Shown here piece by piece: positions 33,702-43,616 of a stretch of 43,616 nucleotides of DNA. The notes below the pieces were generated by a model. The model made no database searches. It was not told the DNA's origin and saw nothing but the letters and a program-made list of their open reading frames with translations. The first letter of the stretch is position 1. Each line of letters begins with the position of its first letter. Source of the DNA: Nephromyces sp. MM_2019 (lineage: Eukaryota > Apicomplexa > Aconoidasida > Nephromycida); contig JADHZB010000026.1 in the NCBI GenBank assembly GCA_015657535.1, positions 1-43,616 of the forward strand, read 5' to 3'. The translations under genes and the position numbers were made by a program.

Positions 33702-36536
33702 TCAACTCAATTCACCCATATAAACAGTCTTGTCTGAACTGGCTGAAGCAATCACTGGCTCAGATGGGTGAAATACCACCTATTTTGAAATTTGTATGTA
33801 GTGAGAAGGCATGTTGTATTTTTGTGACATTTGAATGCATAGCCAAATGGGCATAGTATGTGTGGTTATATAATGGATTTGAAGTGTGCATGTATGGTGG
33901 TACGAGATTGAATGTGTATGTTGTGGTTAGCTTATGATTAAGTAAGGGTTACGATAGAGTGGGTATGTTGTATAAGTGTGCAGTGGCAATATGAGTATCT
34001 TTTGTGCGTGTTTGAATATAGGATAAATGCTCGTTGCTAGAAATTTTTATTGATATGTTGGTTTTATCTCTATGTGGTTTGGATGTGTGGATTCAATATG
34101 AGATATTTGTATCAGGTAAGTAAAATGTGTATTACCTCATTAACTGATCCTGTGTGACCTGGTAGGCGATAAAGTAAACGATTTGTTTTTGCGCACCAAA
34201 CATAAGCATATCGGTCTGCAGATCCTGCAGCAATTTGATTATCATCATAGCTCCATCGTACCCTTAATAAATTCTTTTCAAAATTGTGCTTTGGGAAGGT
34301 GGAAAGATGAAGATATGTGTTTATATGCACTAAATGTTGGTGTCAAATTGGATATAATAATAAATTAAGAAGCTAATAAAACTTCAAATCGATTTCAGTC
34401 AAGGTTTTACCTATAAACTTCACGAGTGATTCATAGGTAGATGTATCGAACATATATGTTAGGTACAGTTATATATATTTCATATATTTGTGTGTACCTA
34501 TGCTTTGATTTAAATGTATATTAATAGCTTTGGGCTTACCGTTGCTCCTGTGATGGTGCTTACACACCTACTAGTCCCTTGGAAAAATGGCTGTATATCC
34601 CAAATCCTAATTATTTGATCCATTCCATTTGATATTAAACGTGTTCCATCCTTACTAAGATCGAGCCCAGTGATTGAATTGGTGTGTCCATTAAGTGTAT
34701 CGAGTGCGCTTTCTTTTCTCATATCAAATATCTGTTAAATAATATGTACAGTAATTATAAAATATAATTATTTAATCATTCCATAAAAATTTTTTAATTT
34801 TTATTTATAAGAAAAATGTGTAAAGAATGGGGTATTTTGCACAGAATAAAATCTTTATATCTGTTAAATTTTAAAGGTAATTTGCTTGAGTTTATAAAGT
34901 AGAGGTAAGGTATAGAAAGTGTGTGTGTGAATAAGTGGTGCAGCGCGGAGAGAAGAGAAAGAAAAAATATATATCTGAATTTGATAGCATGTGTTGGAGA
35001 GGGAGTGGGGTTATGCTAGGGATGTGTCTTAAACTTCTAATCAATAGCTATTAGTGTTACAAAATTACCTTAATATTATTATCTAGGGAGCCTGAGAAAA
35101 CACGTGTGTTATTTTCATCCATAGTGACAGCTAAAATCTGTTTTGTATTAAAGAGCGTGTGTATAATTAATGAGATAGAGCAAAATACCAAGAGGATGTA
35201 TAAAATTCGATTGACAAAAGTTATAGATCCATTTGTATTTATAATAAGAAATTTATAGGCATACCTGATAGTCTGATTCGAATGTTTTGACATACTTTTT
35301 AGTGCGCAGGTCCCATACCTAATATGTAAGATAAAATATGAACAGTTTTTATATTACAAATTCCATGTATCTCATGCTTAGGGATTATTACTATTACATA
35401 ATAATTATAATGTATGAATACGTTGTGGGGATATAATATATTAGTGTTGCTTATAGTGTATCAGTACAATAAAATTGCAGAGTAAATATCACATGATTAG
35501 TCAGAAACCAATGAGCAAGATACATGTGTGTATGTGTGTAAGATCAAGCCACCGCCCAAAAATCAAGATATGGGTGTGTGTGTATAAATATAAAGCAGAC
35601 CTTTGTAGTACCATCATCAGACCCTGTAACAGCAAGAGGTGTACCTCTACGAGAGCATTGACAAGAGTTTATAAGGGCTACATGTCCAGCTGTAATAATG
35701 AGTACATAAATTTAATTGAGGGGTGTGTAGCTACCTACACAATTGAGAGGTTTAAGAGTATGTGAAATTGTAGTATGCATTATTATAATCTTGAGTAACT
35801 TAGTGAATATGTCTTTCAATTCCAACTTACTGAATTTCTTAATCCTTTTACCGTTTTCAACGTCCCAAAGGGCTAGTGTTGAATCAGCGGAGCAAGAGTA
35901 GAGTTGTCTAATTTAATATATATAATAATTTAGAGTTAAGATGTATTAGGAAAATTGAATCTTGTGATTTGTGAGTATATAATTCAAAGAATACAGTCAA
36001 GGATTGAGTTGAAATGAATGAATAGCATGTATATGCTTTATTAGATCAATACCAATGTAACAAACAAGTGAGAGTCTATGTGAGAGTATATTGAGGTAAA
36101 GATGACTGAATGAACATTCAATGGTAGAGTATATGTGTAGGATTTTCATACAGCAATAGTTTGCTGCCTTACAAATACTATGATAAATGCCCATTCTAAA
36201 AGAATGTATGTACACTTACGTTGAATCTGGAGACCAATGTAATTCCAATATAGCATTTTGGTGGCCCTTTAATACACACCAATTTTCACACTCACCATAC
36301 ACACTATATATCAATATAGAACGGTCAAAGCCAGCAGAGGCAACATTTTTACCATCAGGGGAAAATTCAATGCTAAAAACTTCTCCTTGATGCCCTGAAA
36401 GTAGCATTGTAGGCTCTAATAAGCCTGATTTTCTATTAACATTATTAGAAGCAAGGATGAGTTCATTTGGCTCGGTAGAAGGGTGTGTGGTGGCAATGGG
36501 TCCACTGCTTGGGAAGCTAGATTGTACAATCGACAT
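33702..36536 (-). CDS. SNRNP40: U5 snRNP 40 kDa WD40 protein
   Basis: Eight exons (36220-36536, 35831-35907, 35601-35689, 35265-35318, 35069-35137, 34540-34731, 34136-34288, 33702-33779) give 342 residues in one frame. The protein aligns along its whole length with human SNRNP40. It is a seven-bladed WD40 propeller of the U5 snRNP that binds PRP8. Seen in order: MLLSGHQGEVFSIEFSPDG, ASAGFDRSILIY, LYSCSADSTLALWDV, VTGSDDGTTKVWDLRTKK, TRVFSGSLDNNIKIFDMR, SNGMDQIIRIWDIQPF, HNFEKNLLRVRW, AAGSADRYAYVW, LPGHTGSVNEVVFHPSEP and SASSDKTVYMGEL at the end. Introns are 72-356 nt, longer than in genes to the left, and A/C-rich on the sense strand. The intron after exon 3 has a GTCTGC donor. Confidence 0.96.
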
Positions 36537-36564
36537 TATTTCAGGTGGGCTGGACTATGATTAA

Positions 36565-36710
36565 AGAGGGTTCGAGGTTATGTTATGAAGGGTTGGAGCT
36601 TAGGTTAGGACGGGTTGGGGGGTGGATAGGGAGGATTGGAGCTGTGGATAGGGAGAGTTGGAGTTGTGAATATTGAGTGTTTAAGTTATGGACATGGAGG
36701 GTTGGAGGTC
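36565..36710 (+). repeat. G-rich degenerate repeat
   Basis: Repeated words of the type GGTTGGAG, GGATAGGGAG and GGGTTGG recur at roughly 25-30 bp spacing. The run GGTTGGGGGGTGGATAGGGAGG could form a G-quadruplex on the plus strand. It lies 30-170 bp upstream of the U5-40K start codon, on the template strand of that gene. Confidence 0.7.
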
Positions 36711-36975
36711 TATTGGTTTCAATCAAAGACAATAGATTTATATGACTTGGGCCCCAAAGCGTTTTATGGGTTTAATATTATGAAAAATTGAATATTGTTC
36801 GAAATAGATGTAAGTTTGTATTTATGTAAATTCTTAGCTACATTTATGTATCTGTAATGCCTCAAAGTATGTAAAGAAGTTTGTTCGAGTTTCAAGTCGA
36901 ACGATTGGGCTCTCAAAAGATTTAATTTATAATCACTTGATTTTAGTAGGTTGATTGTACACTCGTGTAATTTTT

Positions 36976-37045
36976 GTGTGTGTGCTTTAAATGTGTGTTT
37001 TGTATGTGTGTTGTGTATGTGAGTATATGTGTGTGTGTTGTGTCC
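36976..37045. repeat. TG-rich microsatellite
   Basis: Imperfect TG repeat (plus strand) in the spacer between RPB1 and U5-40K. Confidence 0.8.
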
Positions 37046-37477
37046 GTGTGAGGAGTGTGAATGTATATTATTAGCCAAAAAGTTTATATCAAATATTATA
37101 TGTGATTTGAACACATTTGTTTTGTTGGTATTAGATATTTATGCAAGCTTGTTGAATTTGATTACTATGTAAATGTTTAATTCACATATATGATGATTTT
37201 AGAATACAGTTAATTAACGATAAGTACTTTTTCGCAGATATTTATAAAATTAAATATATTTTTTTAATTTTACATTAATTATTGTTTTTTGGTTTTATAA
37301 ATAAATGTCCAATAATTATGCTTCTTTATATAAAATTTTGTGTGTATTCGAAAGAAATAATATAAGCTTGAAGATAAATATCTAAAAATGATTAATTAAA
37401 GATAGTCACTAAGTTGAACTGTAACGAAGATTAACCAGAACAATTTTGAAATCGAATTTGTAATTGAGTGTAAGTGG

Positions 37478-37545
37478 AAATAAATATCATTTATTACCAA
37501 TGTGCAAATGAAAATAAATATCATTCATTACCAATGTGTAAATGA
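37478..37545. repeat. 34-bp tandem direct repeat
   Basis: Two adjacent 34-bp copies at 37478-37511 and 37512-37545 differ at two positions. A weaker third copy (GTAAATGAAAATAGG) follows at about 37565-37580. It lies just past the 3' end of RPB1. Confidence 0.9.
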
Positions 37546-37751
37546 AAGTAAAAATCAACAAATAGGTAAATGAAAATAGGTATAATTCAAGAGTATATAA
37601 AAATAGTATATTTGCTGTGTATTAATAAATGATGCATTTTTTTTTAGGTCATAAAATCAAAAATTAATATCGTTGTTTTTCAAAGTATGAATGAAAGTTT
37701 TGTTGGTATTTTTTTTGAAGTGTGTGAGTAAAAATAAGTAAAAAGTTGTAA

Positions 37752-40700
37752 TCATGGTTCAAATGGTTTATACTCATCACTAAAATGTGACATTTCAAGA
37801 TCAAGATCATGTGACATATCAGTAACATTCGGTGAAGAAGGTGAATATCGTTCAATATTATCCATTATACCATAATCAGGGGAGTATATATCATTAACAG
37901 GGGATGTGGGTGAATATTGAGGGGATTGTATCATGTTTGAAGGACTTAGATAGCCTGTATTCCGAGGGGATTGAGGCATATAAGAAGGTGAGGTGGGTGA
38001 ATAACGGGGTGATGTAGCACAGAAACTAGGGTTAGTAGGTGATAAGCCTGTGACAGGTTGATTTCCACCAGGTGAGTATGTGGGTGAATATGCGGGTGAT
38101 GTAGGTGAGTATATACGTGTGTAAGGAGATTGCATAGAAGATCCAGGGGGTGAATATATAGGTGAGGTTACATTATATCCACCTCCACCACCTATCTTTT
38201 TAACATAACCATCAATAGGGGAATAGGGTGGGTCAGGAGAGTAAGGATCAGAGGGTGACATGGGTTGATTACCAGGGTGCATAGGTGATAAGCAATTGGT
38301 TGGAAAGTTGACAAAGGGGTTTGTTGGTGAGTAGGGTGCAGGTGAGACCACACTCATTGGACTATGCTTTATATAGGGACTTCTGGGGCTATCTGGGCCA
38401 CCATGTACTGGGTTAAGCACAGGTGATGAAGGGCTAATAAAATTGACATTTGTAGGGAATTGTTCAACCGGGGAAAATTTCCCACCCAATTGTAATGTGT
38501 CAAAGTTATAAGGAGAATTGGGGCTACTTGGTAGAGAACCTTCATTGGTACTTGTGGTTGGCCCAGGTGTGGGTGAAGCTATAAAATTCACAGGTACATA
38601 GATAGGAGAGAACGGAGCTGGAGACATGATTATTGATATTGGTTTGGGGGTTTGCGCACCAATAGGTGTACCTACTTGACCCGTTTCTGGGCTTGTGAAT
38701 GGTTCTAAATCGGGTACAGTCTCGAGGTTTTGATTGGCATCCTTGAGTTTTTCTTCGTCAATGAGTAGGTCAAAATCACCTGTACCTAATGGTGCTAACT
38801 GGCCCATCATTACATTTTCACTAACACCTTTCATAGGGTCTGTCTCACCAAAAACAGCAGCATCTAATAATATCTCAACAGTCTCTTCAAAGCTACATTT
38901 CAAGAGGGGTCCACGATTTATACGGTTTATACCATGTCTGGTGATAGGTGTAAGGTGACCTTCTTGTGTCATAGTATCACAGAGGATAGACAAGTGTCTG
39001 TAATTGACATATGAACCATCAAATGAGATAACTGTACGAAGTTCACGTAACAGTGCCCTCCTTACAGCTTCTATACCGAAAATCTTGAAAATTTCAGTCA
39101 TACTATTCGATGTTGTGCGTGTTGAGTCAACGTGTTGTATAGGTAAAACACCCTCTAGATTACATCCATCTGTATCAAGTACCCAATTATTTACAGACTC
39201 AAATTTTCCAGTGTTATTGTTATAGAGGCGTCTACCCTCCTCCCTCATGTATACCTTTGATATACCTGCTATACCACGTAAACTAATATTAGCTAAGCAT
39301 TGACCCATTAGTATCTGTAGAAACCTATCTTCCGCCTCAGCATCATCGTCTAAATCTTCACCCTTATCTTTCCTTATATCCTGTTGTTTTACCCTTATCC
39401 TGAGTACCAAATCAACTGAGTTATCATCCGTCCATATACAGTCTAATTCATCATTTGAAAATTCTTGGTATATCCTCTCACCAATCTCCTTCATTGTTAA
39501 TTTCTTATCAGTCATCATTTTATTGGTTAATACAATACGAAGTAACCAAGGACCCAACCTCTTGGGGGAAGCATCCTCATCAGGGAATGCATAATAATCA
39601 GAGACTAGGCCTTGATCTTCAACAACAATCGTTGACTCAGGATCTGGGTCATAATAGATTTGTGCATATGAAGTAACCTTGTCAAGTGTAGTGTGTTCAA
39701 GGCGTGTCTGTACGTCCTTTGCCCTTTCTTGATCATTCGCTACACGGTCATCAAGATAAACAGTTAATGAGGGTGTTTTGACTGTTTTAGTTACATTTAT
39801 CAACTCTCTTAGACGAGGTACACCCAGAGTTACATTCTTAGAACCTACACCAGCAAAGTGAAATGTGTTGAGTGTCATTTGTGTAGCCGGCTCACCAATA
39901 GATTGCGCAGCTATAGCACCAACACATTCACCAGGATGTGCAAGAGATTTATTAAATTGCCTCTCAATCTCACCAAATAACCAATCAAGTGCACTTGATC
40001 CCACTTTTTCTGTTTCCATCAATTTTTTGGAATTCAACACTGTGCGGAGATGTGCAGAAATCAATAATTTTGAGTTCTGATCAAGTTCTGTAGAAATCAA
40101 ATCATTCTTCTTTATAGAAGGTATAATTTTTAATCGATCTTCAATAAGTGTATTTACACGTGTTGCAATATCTATAGGGTTTAACTTTTTTCGTTCAAGG
40201 GATGTAGATGGGAACTGTGCTTTTGCATAATCTAATAGACGTTGTAGATTGAGTGGAAGATGTTGTTTAGCATTACCATCGGGGAAAATCTCCATACACA
40301 TTTTTTCTTTGAGAAATTTCAATTTATTGTACTCGTCTTCAAGAATAGATTGATTTTTGTAACCAAGTATAATCTCTGAGCGTATATCGTCAGATTCAAT
40401 CCAACCCTTACCATAGTTTTCATCCTCAAAATTGTGTTGATAGTGCCTCTTAAATTGTTCGTTATCTAGCCTCATCAATTCTAACATCTGATCTTCTATA
40501 TATTCTGCATTCATACCATCTTCACCATATAAAAATTGTAATACTTCACCACTTGAATTACGTACAGTTTTGTCATATTTTACCATAACATCTTCCATAG
40601 CCTTGATTAATCTTCTCTGTATATACCCTGTCTCAGAGGTTTTACATGCAGTATCAATAATACCTTCACGACCTCCCATAGCGTGGAAAAACAATTCTTG

Positions 40701-43175
40701 CGGGGTTAAACCAGATAGATAGGAGTTAGAAACAAATCCTCTACTTTCTGGACCGTAATCGTGCTTAATAAAGTGGGGTAGAGAACGATATGTGAAGCCA
40801 AATGGGATACGTTTACCCTCAACATTTTGCTGTCCTACACATGAAATAATCTGTGAAATGTTAATAGTTGAACCCTTTGATCCTGCATTAACCATAGAGA
40901 GTATATTATTCCTTTCATCTAGACTCTCAGCTGCTATCTTCCCAGAAATTTCACGTGCCTCATTCAGTTCCTTATTCACTCGAGATTCGAATGATTCTAC
41001 GAGTGATTTTCCGGGTTGGCATTCGAGTTTACCTGCTTGTGCTTGGTTAATCAATTTCTTTACCTCTTGTTTTGATTTATCTAGAACTTCAACAACTTTT
41101 TTAAGGGTTTGGTCAGAGGCTAAGATATCACTACACCCAACACTAAAACCATTCATGATCAGCCAATTGTTAACTACCCTCTGTGCACTGGATAAGAAAT
41201 CTTTGACTCTCTCTGGTCCTGCCTCATGCCATAATACGTGGATTAAGGAGCCACTCGATGAACCTACAGTGCGCTTACACACTAATCCAGCCAATAGTTC
41301 ACCACGATGAATTATAACCTTTGAATCATTCTCGAAATTATTAGTTTCGTCATTTGTTTTGGCTATGCCTGCATCTCTGACTAAATTGATTTTTGCTCGA
41401 ACAGAGCTCTCTGCTTGATCGAAATCAAGTAATATGGTAAATATTTGTTTGCCAGTCCATCGCTCTTCTGGGTATATGATGGCTGGTGTAGGTAATACAC
41501 CATTCCAATAAGGTATCCACATCAATAAGTCCATAACAAAACTCTTGGTTAAGAAATTATCACGTTTGGTGAATTTGCTTATCCCCAACAATGCATCCTG
41601 TACAATCCCCATAACAGGCTTATTTCCCTGAGGAGAAACGATCTGTTTAGGTACCATCATAAGGTGTTTAATCTCAGCTCGTGTTTCATGAGATTGTGCC
41701 AAATGCATATTCATCTCATCACCATCAAAATCTGCATTGTATGGAGAGGTTACAGATAGATTCAAACGGAATGTAGAAAATGGTAGTACTTTCACAACAT
41801 GGCCCATAATACTCATCTTGTGTAAAGAAGGTTGCCGATTGAATAAGATGTAATCCCCATCTTGCATGTGTCGCTCTACTCTATAACCATATTCTAATTG
41901 TTGTTCAGCTGTTCTCTGGACATGTCGGAGATCGAAACGTGTCCCATCATCACGCGTAACATATTTTGCCCCAGGCCAAGTGTGTGGGCCATTCTCCACC
42001 AGTTTTTTCATCTTGTCATAATTTAGAGGTGTAACCGTTTCCGCAAATGTTAGAGTCATAGCTACTGACTTTGGTACACCAATTACATCAATTGGCATAT
42101 TGGGATCACCTGTAATTACCGTACGAGCTGAGAAATCAACACGTTTACCCATAAGATTGCCTCTCATGCGCCCTTCTTTACCCTTCAATCTAGCTCTAAT
42201 TGATTTTATAGGCTTCTTTGAACGAGTTGTGGCAACTGGTACACCAGGAATATCATTATCAAGCATAGTTGTAATGTGATATTGCAATAACTGGCACATA
42301 TCAGAGATAATGTGTGATGGAGCCCCATTTTGTTCCTGTGCTTTGAGGTGGTTGTTTGTCTTCAGAATATCTAGAAGCTTAAGTGTAAGATCATCCTCAC
42401 TTCTATCACTGCCATATTGAACATAAGGCCTGACTGCAGGTGGAGATATAGGTAAGACGGTAAGTATCATCCAACTTGGCCTAGATCGAGTAGGATGAAA
42501 GCCCATGATTTTCATGTCTTGGTCCGATATCCTCTTAAGAATATTGTGTGCATCTTCAGCAGACAAAGGTCGTTTCGATTCTTCACGAGAGTCATCAAGG
42601 TCACCCATGTTATCTTGCATTTGAATCATTATGTTGGGGCCATCACGTATGTATTTGGGTTGTGAACATCCACACCCATCACGATGGGCACCATCTGGAT
42701 CATCTTTTTTAATTGAGCCTTCACACCTCTTTTTAGTAGAGCATGCGTCAAACACTCTCCTTAACCTGTGTACACCCATCTTTATTTTGGGGATATTTCG
42801 GAGTTTAGGGTCATCTAAGCCAGTCAATAAGCGGCTACATCCAAAACAAACACATCTAAGTATCTTAAGAACAGTCTTGAGAAAGCCATAGTGGTACATA
42901 GGTTTGGCTAATAGTATATGCCCAAAATGTCCAGGGCAATGCTTGACATCCATATTGCAAGTTCCACATAGTACCCTATGATCAGTTGTACCCATGCGAA
43001 CGTCGTTGAGCCCACCGCTTTTCATGAGTCCTCCTTCATAAAGCTCTGTTGCAGTTATTTCACACACCGAAAGATTCTTCAAGAATTCAGGGTCAAGAAC
43101 CCCAAATTCCATAGCTGTTATCTTCTTAGTTTCACATGGTGAAAAGGGATTATTAAGGTCTAAAGTAGTCGTCAT
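37752..43175 (-). CDS. RPB1: RNA polymerase II largest subunit RPB1
   Basis: Single exon, 1807 residues. Catalytic subunit of Pol II. Seen: the N-terminal zinc site C70, C73, C80 and H83 ([17 protein letters not shown]), a second zinc site with CVCFGC, the [15 protein letters not shown] segment, the active-site [12 protein letters not shown] at about 478-489, the bridge-helix region [30 protein letters not shown], and the trigger loop [23 protein letters not shown] near 1083-1105. From about residue 1500 comes the C-terminal domain. It is rich in Ser-Pro and Tyr-Ser-Pro but mostly irregular; only three exact YSPTSP motifs are present, all in the last 110 residues. The tail is acidic ([18 protein letters not shown]). 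Long open frames on the opposite strand are shadows. No intron interrupts the gene, in contrast to most neighbours. Confidence 0.98.
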   Translation of the reverse strand: MTTTLDLNNPFSPCETKKITAMEFGVLDPEFLKNLSVCEITATELYEGGLMKSGGLNDVRMGTTDHRVLCGTCNMDVKHCPGHFGHILLAKPMYHYGFLKTVLKILRCVCFGCSRLLTGLDDPKLRNIPKIKMGVHRLRRVFDACSTKKRCEGSIKKDDPDGAHRDGCGCSQPKYIRDGPNIMIQMQDNMGDLDDSREESKRPLSAEDAHNILKRISDQDMKIMGFHPTRSRPSWMILTVLPISPPAVRPYVQYGSDRSEDDLTLKLLDILKTNNHLKAQEQNGAPSHIISDMCQLLQYHITTMLDNDIPGVPVATTRSKKPIKSIRARLKGKEGRMRGNLMGKRVDFSARTVITGDPNMPIDVIGVPKSVAMTLTFAETVTPLNYDKMKKLVENGPHTWPGAKYVTRDDGTRFDLRHVQRTAEQQLEYGYRVERHMQDGDYILFNRQPSLHKMSIMGHVVKVLPFSTFRLNLSVTSPYNADFDGDEMNMHLAQSHETRAEIKHLMMVPKQIVSPQGNKPVMGIVQDALLGISKFTKRDNFLTKSFVMDLLMWIPYWNGVLPTPAIIYPEERWTGKQIFTILLDFDQAESSVRAKINLVRDAGIAKTNDETNNFENDSKVIIHRGELLAGLVCKRTVGSSSGSLIHVLWHEAGPERVKDFLSSAQRVVNNWLIMNGFSVGCSDILASDQTLKKVVEVLDKSKQEVKKLINQAQAGKLECQPGKSLVESFESRVNKELNEAREISGKIAAESLDERNNILSMVNAGSKGSTINISQIISCVGQQNVEGKRIPFGFTYRSLPHFIKHDYGPESRGFVSNSYLSGLTPQELFFHAMGGREGIIDTACKTSETGYIQRRLIKAMEDVMVKYDKTVRNSSGEVLQFLYGEDGMNAEYIEDQMLELMRLDNEQFKRHYQHNFEDENYGKGWIESDDIRSEIILGYKNQSILEDEYNKLKFLKEKMCMEIFPDGNAKQHLPLNLQRLLDYAKAQFPSTSLERKKLNPIDIATRVNTLIEDRLKIIPSIKKNDLISTELDQNSKLLISAHLRTVLNSKKLMETEKVGSSALDWLFGEIERQFNKSLAHPGECVGAIAAQSIGEPATQMTLNTFHFAGVGSKNVTLGVPRLRELINVTKTVKTPSLTVYLDDRVANDQERAKDVQTRLEHTTLDKVTSYAQIYYDPDPESTIVVEDQGLVSDYYAFPDEDASPKRLGPWLLRIVLTNKMMTDKKLTMKEIGERIYQEFSNDELDCIWTDDNSVDLVLRIRVKQQDIRKDKGEDLDDDAEAEDRFLQILMGQCLANISLRGIAGISKVYMREEGRRLYNNNTGKFESVNNWVLDTDGCNLEGVLPIQHVDSTRTTSNSMTEIFKIFGIEAVRRALLRELRTVISFDGSYVNYRHLSILCDTMTQEGHLTPITRHGINRINRGPLLKCSFEETVEILLDAAVFGETDPMKGVSENVMMGQLAPLGTGDFDLLIDEEKLKDANQNLETVPDLEPFTSPETGQVGTPIGAQTPKPISIIMSPAPFSPIYVPVNFIASPTPGPTTSTNEGSLPSSPNSPYNFDTLQLGGKFSPVEQFPTNVNFISPSSPVLNPVHGGPDSPRSPYIKHSPMSVVSPAPYSPTNPFVNFPTNCLSPMHPGNQPMSPSDPYSPDPPYSPIDGYVKKIGGGGGYNVTSPIYSPPGSSMQSPYTRIYSPTSPAYSPTYSPGGNQPVTGLSPTNPSFCATSPRYSPTSPSYMPQSPRNTGYLSPSNMIQSPQYSPTSPVNDIYSPDYGIMDNIERYSPSSPNVTDMSHDLDLEMSHFSDEYKPFEP

Positions 43176-43616
43176 TTTTTGAGTTATAAGCGTCGATAGT
43201 TGTTCTTATTTGTTCAAGGTCCCATAGAAGGGTGTTTTGAGTTTAGGTAGATGAGTTGATTATGAGTTGTGTATCAGGTGTAGGTACAAGGGCCTGCCAA
43301 ATGTTGGGATAAATGTTTCTGGTATCGGATTTATAAATGTTGAACTTTTATCTGGAGTATACATATATCGAGTGTAAATGATTAGCTTATATGTTGAAAA
43401 CATACATTAAGTCCGTCAGTTCAGTGTATCTCTTGCGTAGGTATCTCTTTAGCTTATATCTTGAGTGTATATCTTAAGAGTGTAGCTATGGTATAGGCTT
43501 CCACAAGATTAGAAAAGGTAAATTTGTTATAAATGACTGGGTAAGGGGATGGTAAGATTTCAAACAACTTGATAGTGCTATAGAAATTGAGTAGAAGGAA
43601 TGGTGTTATATATATA
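43176..43616 (-). promoter_or_regulatory. Putative RPB1 upstream region
   Basis: The 440 bp upstream of the RPB1 start are AT-rich, with G/T bias on the plus strand, so A/C bias on the sense strand. No clear TATA or initiator motif can be singled out. Confidence 0.3.

Larger units (their letters stand above)
36537..37751. other. Intergenic region with G-rich and tandem repeats
   Basis: About 1.2 kb between two minus-strand genes. It contains a G-rich stretch (36565-36710), a TG-rich stretch (36976-37045), and a 34-bp direct repeat (37478-37545). It should contain the U5-40K promoter and the RPB1 3' end. No coding exon recognised. Confidence 0.6.

Noticed and set aside
40792..41310. 172-codon plus-strand open frame
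   Set aside because: It lies wholly antisense to RPB1 coding sequence and shows no family features; likewise the other plus-strand frames in 38700-42900.
1..43616. tRNA, rRNA and spliceosomal RNA genes
   Set aside because: I looked for T-arm (GGTTCGA/GTTCAA) and snRNA core motifs on both strands and found none in a suitable context; a covariance search would be decisive.

Overview
This is an AT-rich nuclear window from a eukaryote with many small spliceosomal introns and the standard stop codons. The best taxonomic clue is the cyclic nucleotide phosphodiesterase, whose catalytic domain is fused behind a block of about six membrane helices, an architecture typical of apicomplexan parasites. 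A PST-A-like lysophospholipase fits the same group. A complete ALG1 mannosyltransferase argues against Plasmodium and piroplasms, which are known to have lost the mannosyl steps of N-glycan precursor synthesis. The frequent introns argue against an ordinary Cryptosporidium. My inference is an apicomplexan of coccidian, cryptosporidian or gregarine affinity, with moderate confidence.

Layout. 588-2431 (-) is a seven-exon gene of unknown function with a hexapeptide repeat. 4039-5386 (+) is a monoglyceride lipase/lysophospholipase. 6244-7299 (+) is a CGFS monothiol glutaredoxin. 7742-11588 (-) is the 18-exon membrane phosphodiesterase. 12473-15427 (-) is a MYND-type zinc-finger protein with about 14 exons. 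15952-17399 (-) is an Stm1/SERBP1-like RNA-binding protein. A 4 kb stretch (17400-21411) has only weak gene candidates. 21412-23330 (+) is ALG1 and 24651-25536 (+) is a small secreted or membrane protein. 26883-27587 (-) is guanylate kinase and 29079-29762 (-) is a p24/emp24 cargo receptor. 32086-33126 (+) is a UDP-sugar transporter. 33702-36536 (-) is the U5 snRNP 40 kDa WD40 protein, and 37752-43175 (-) is RPB1.

The most interesting find is in the last intron of the Stm1/SERBP1-like gene. It holds two direct copies of a box C/D snoRNA. One guide is complementary to the 5' end of 18S rRNA and, by the D+5 rule, points to the A known as Am28 in yeast (Am27 in human). The other guide is complementary to the conserved LSU segment GGCCUAUCGAUC. 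A ribosome-associated protein gene would therefore host rRNA methylation guides.

Functional links. ALG1, p24 and the nucleotide-sugar transporter all belong to the ER/Golgi glycosylation and export system. RPB1, U5-40K and the snoRNAs belong to transcription, splicing and ribosome maturation. Exon models were built by hand from GT-AG (one GC-AG) boundaries with frame bookkeeping and homology; they have not been checked against transcripts.
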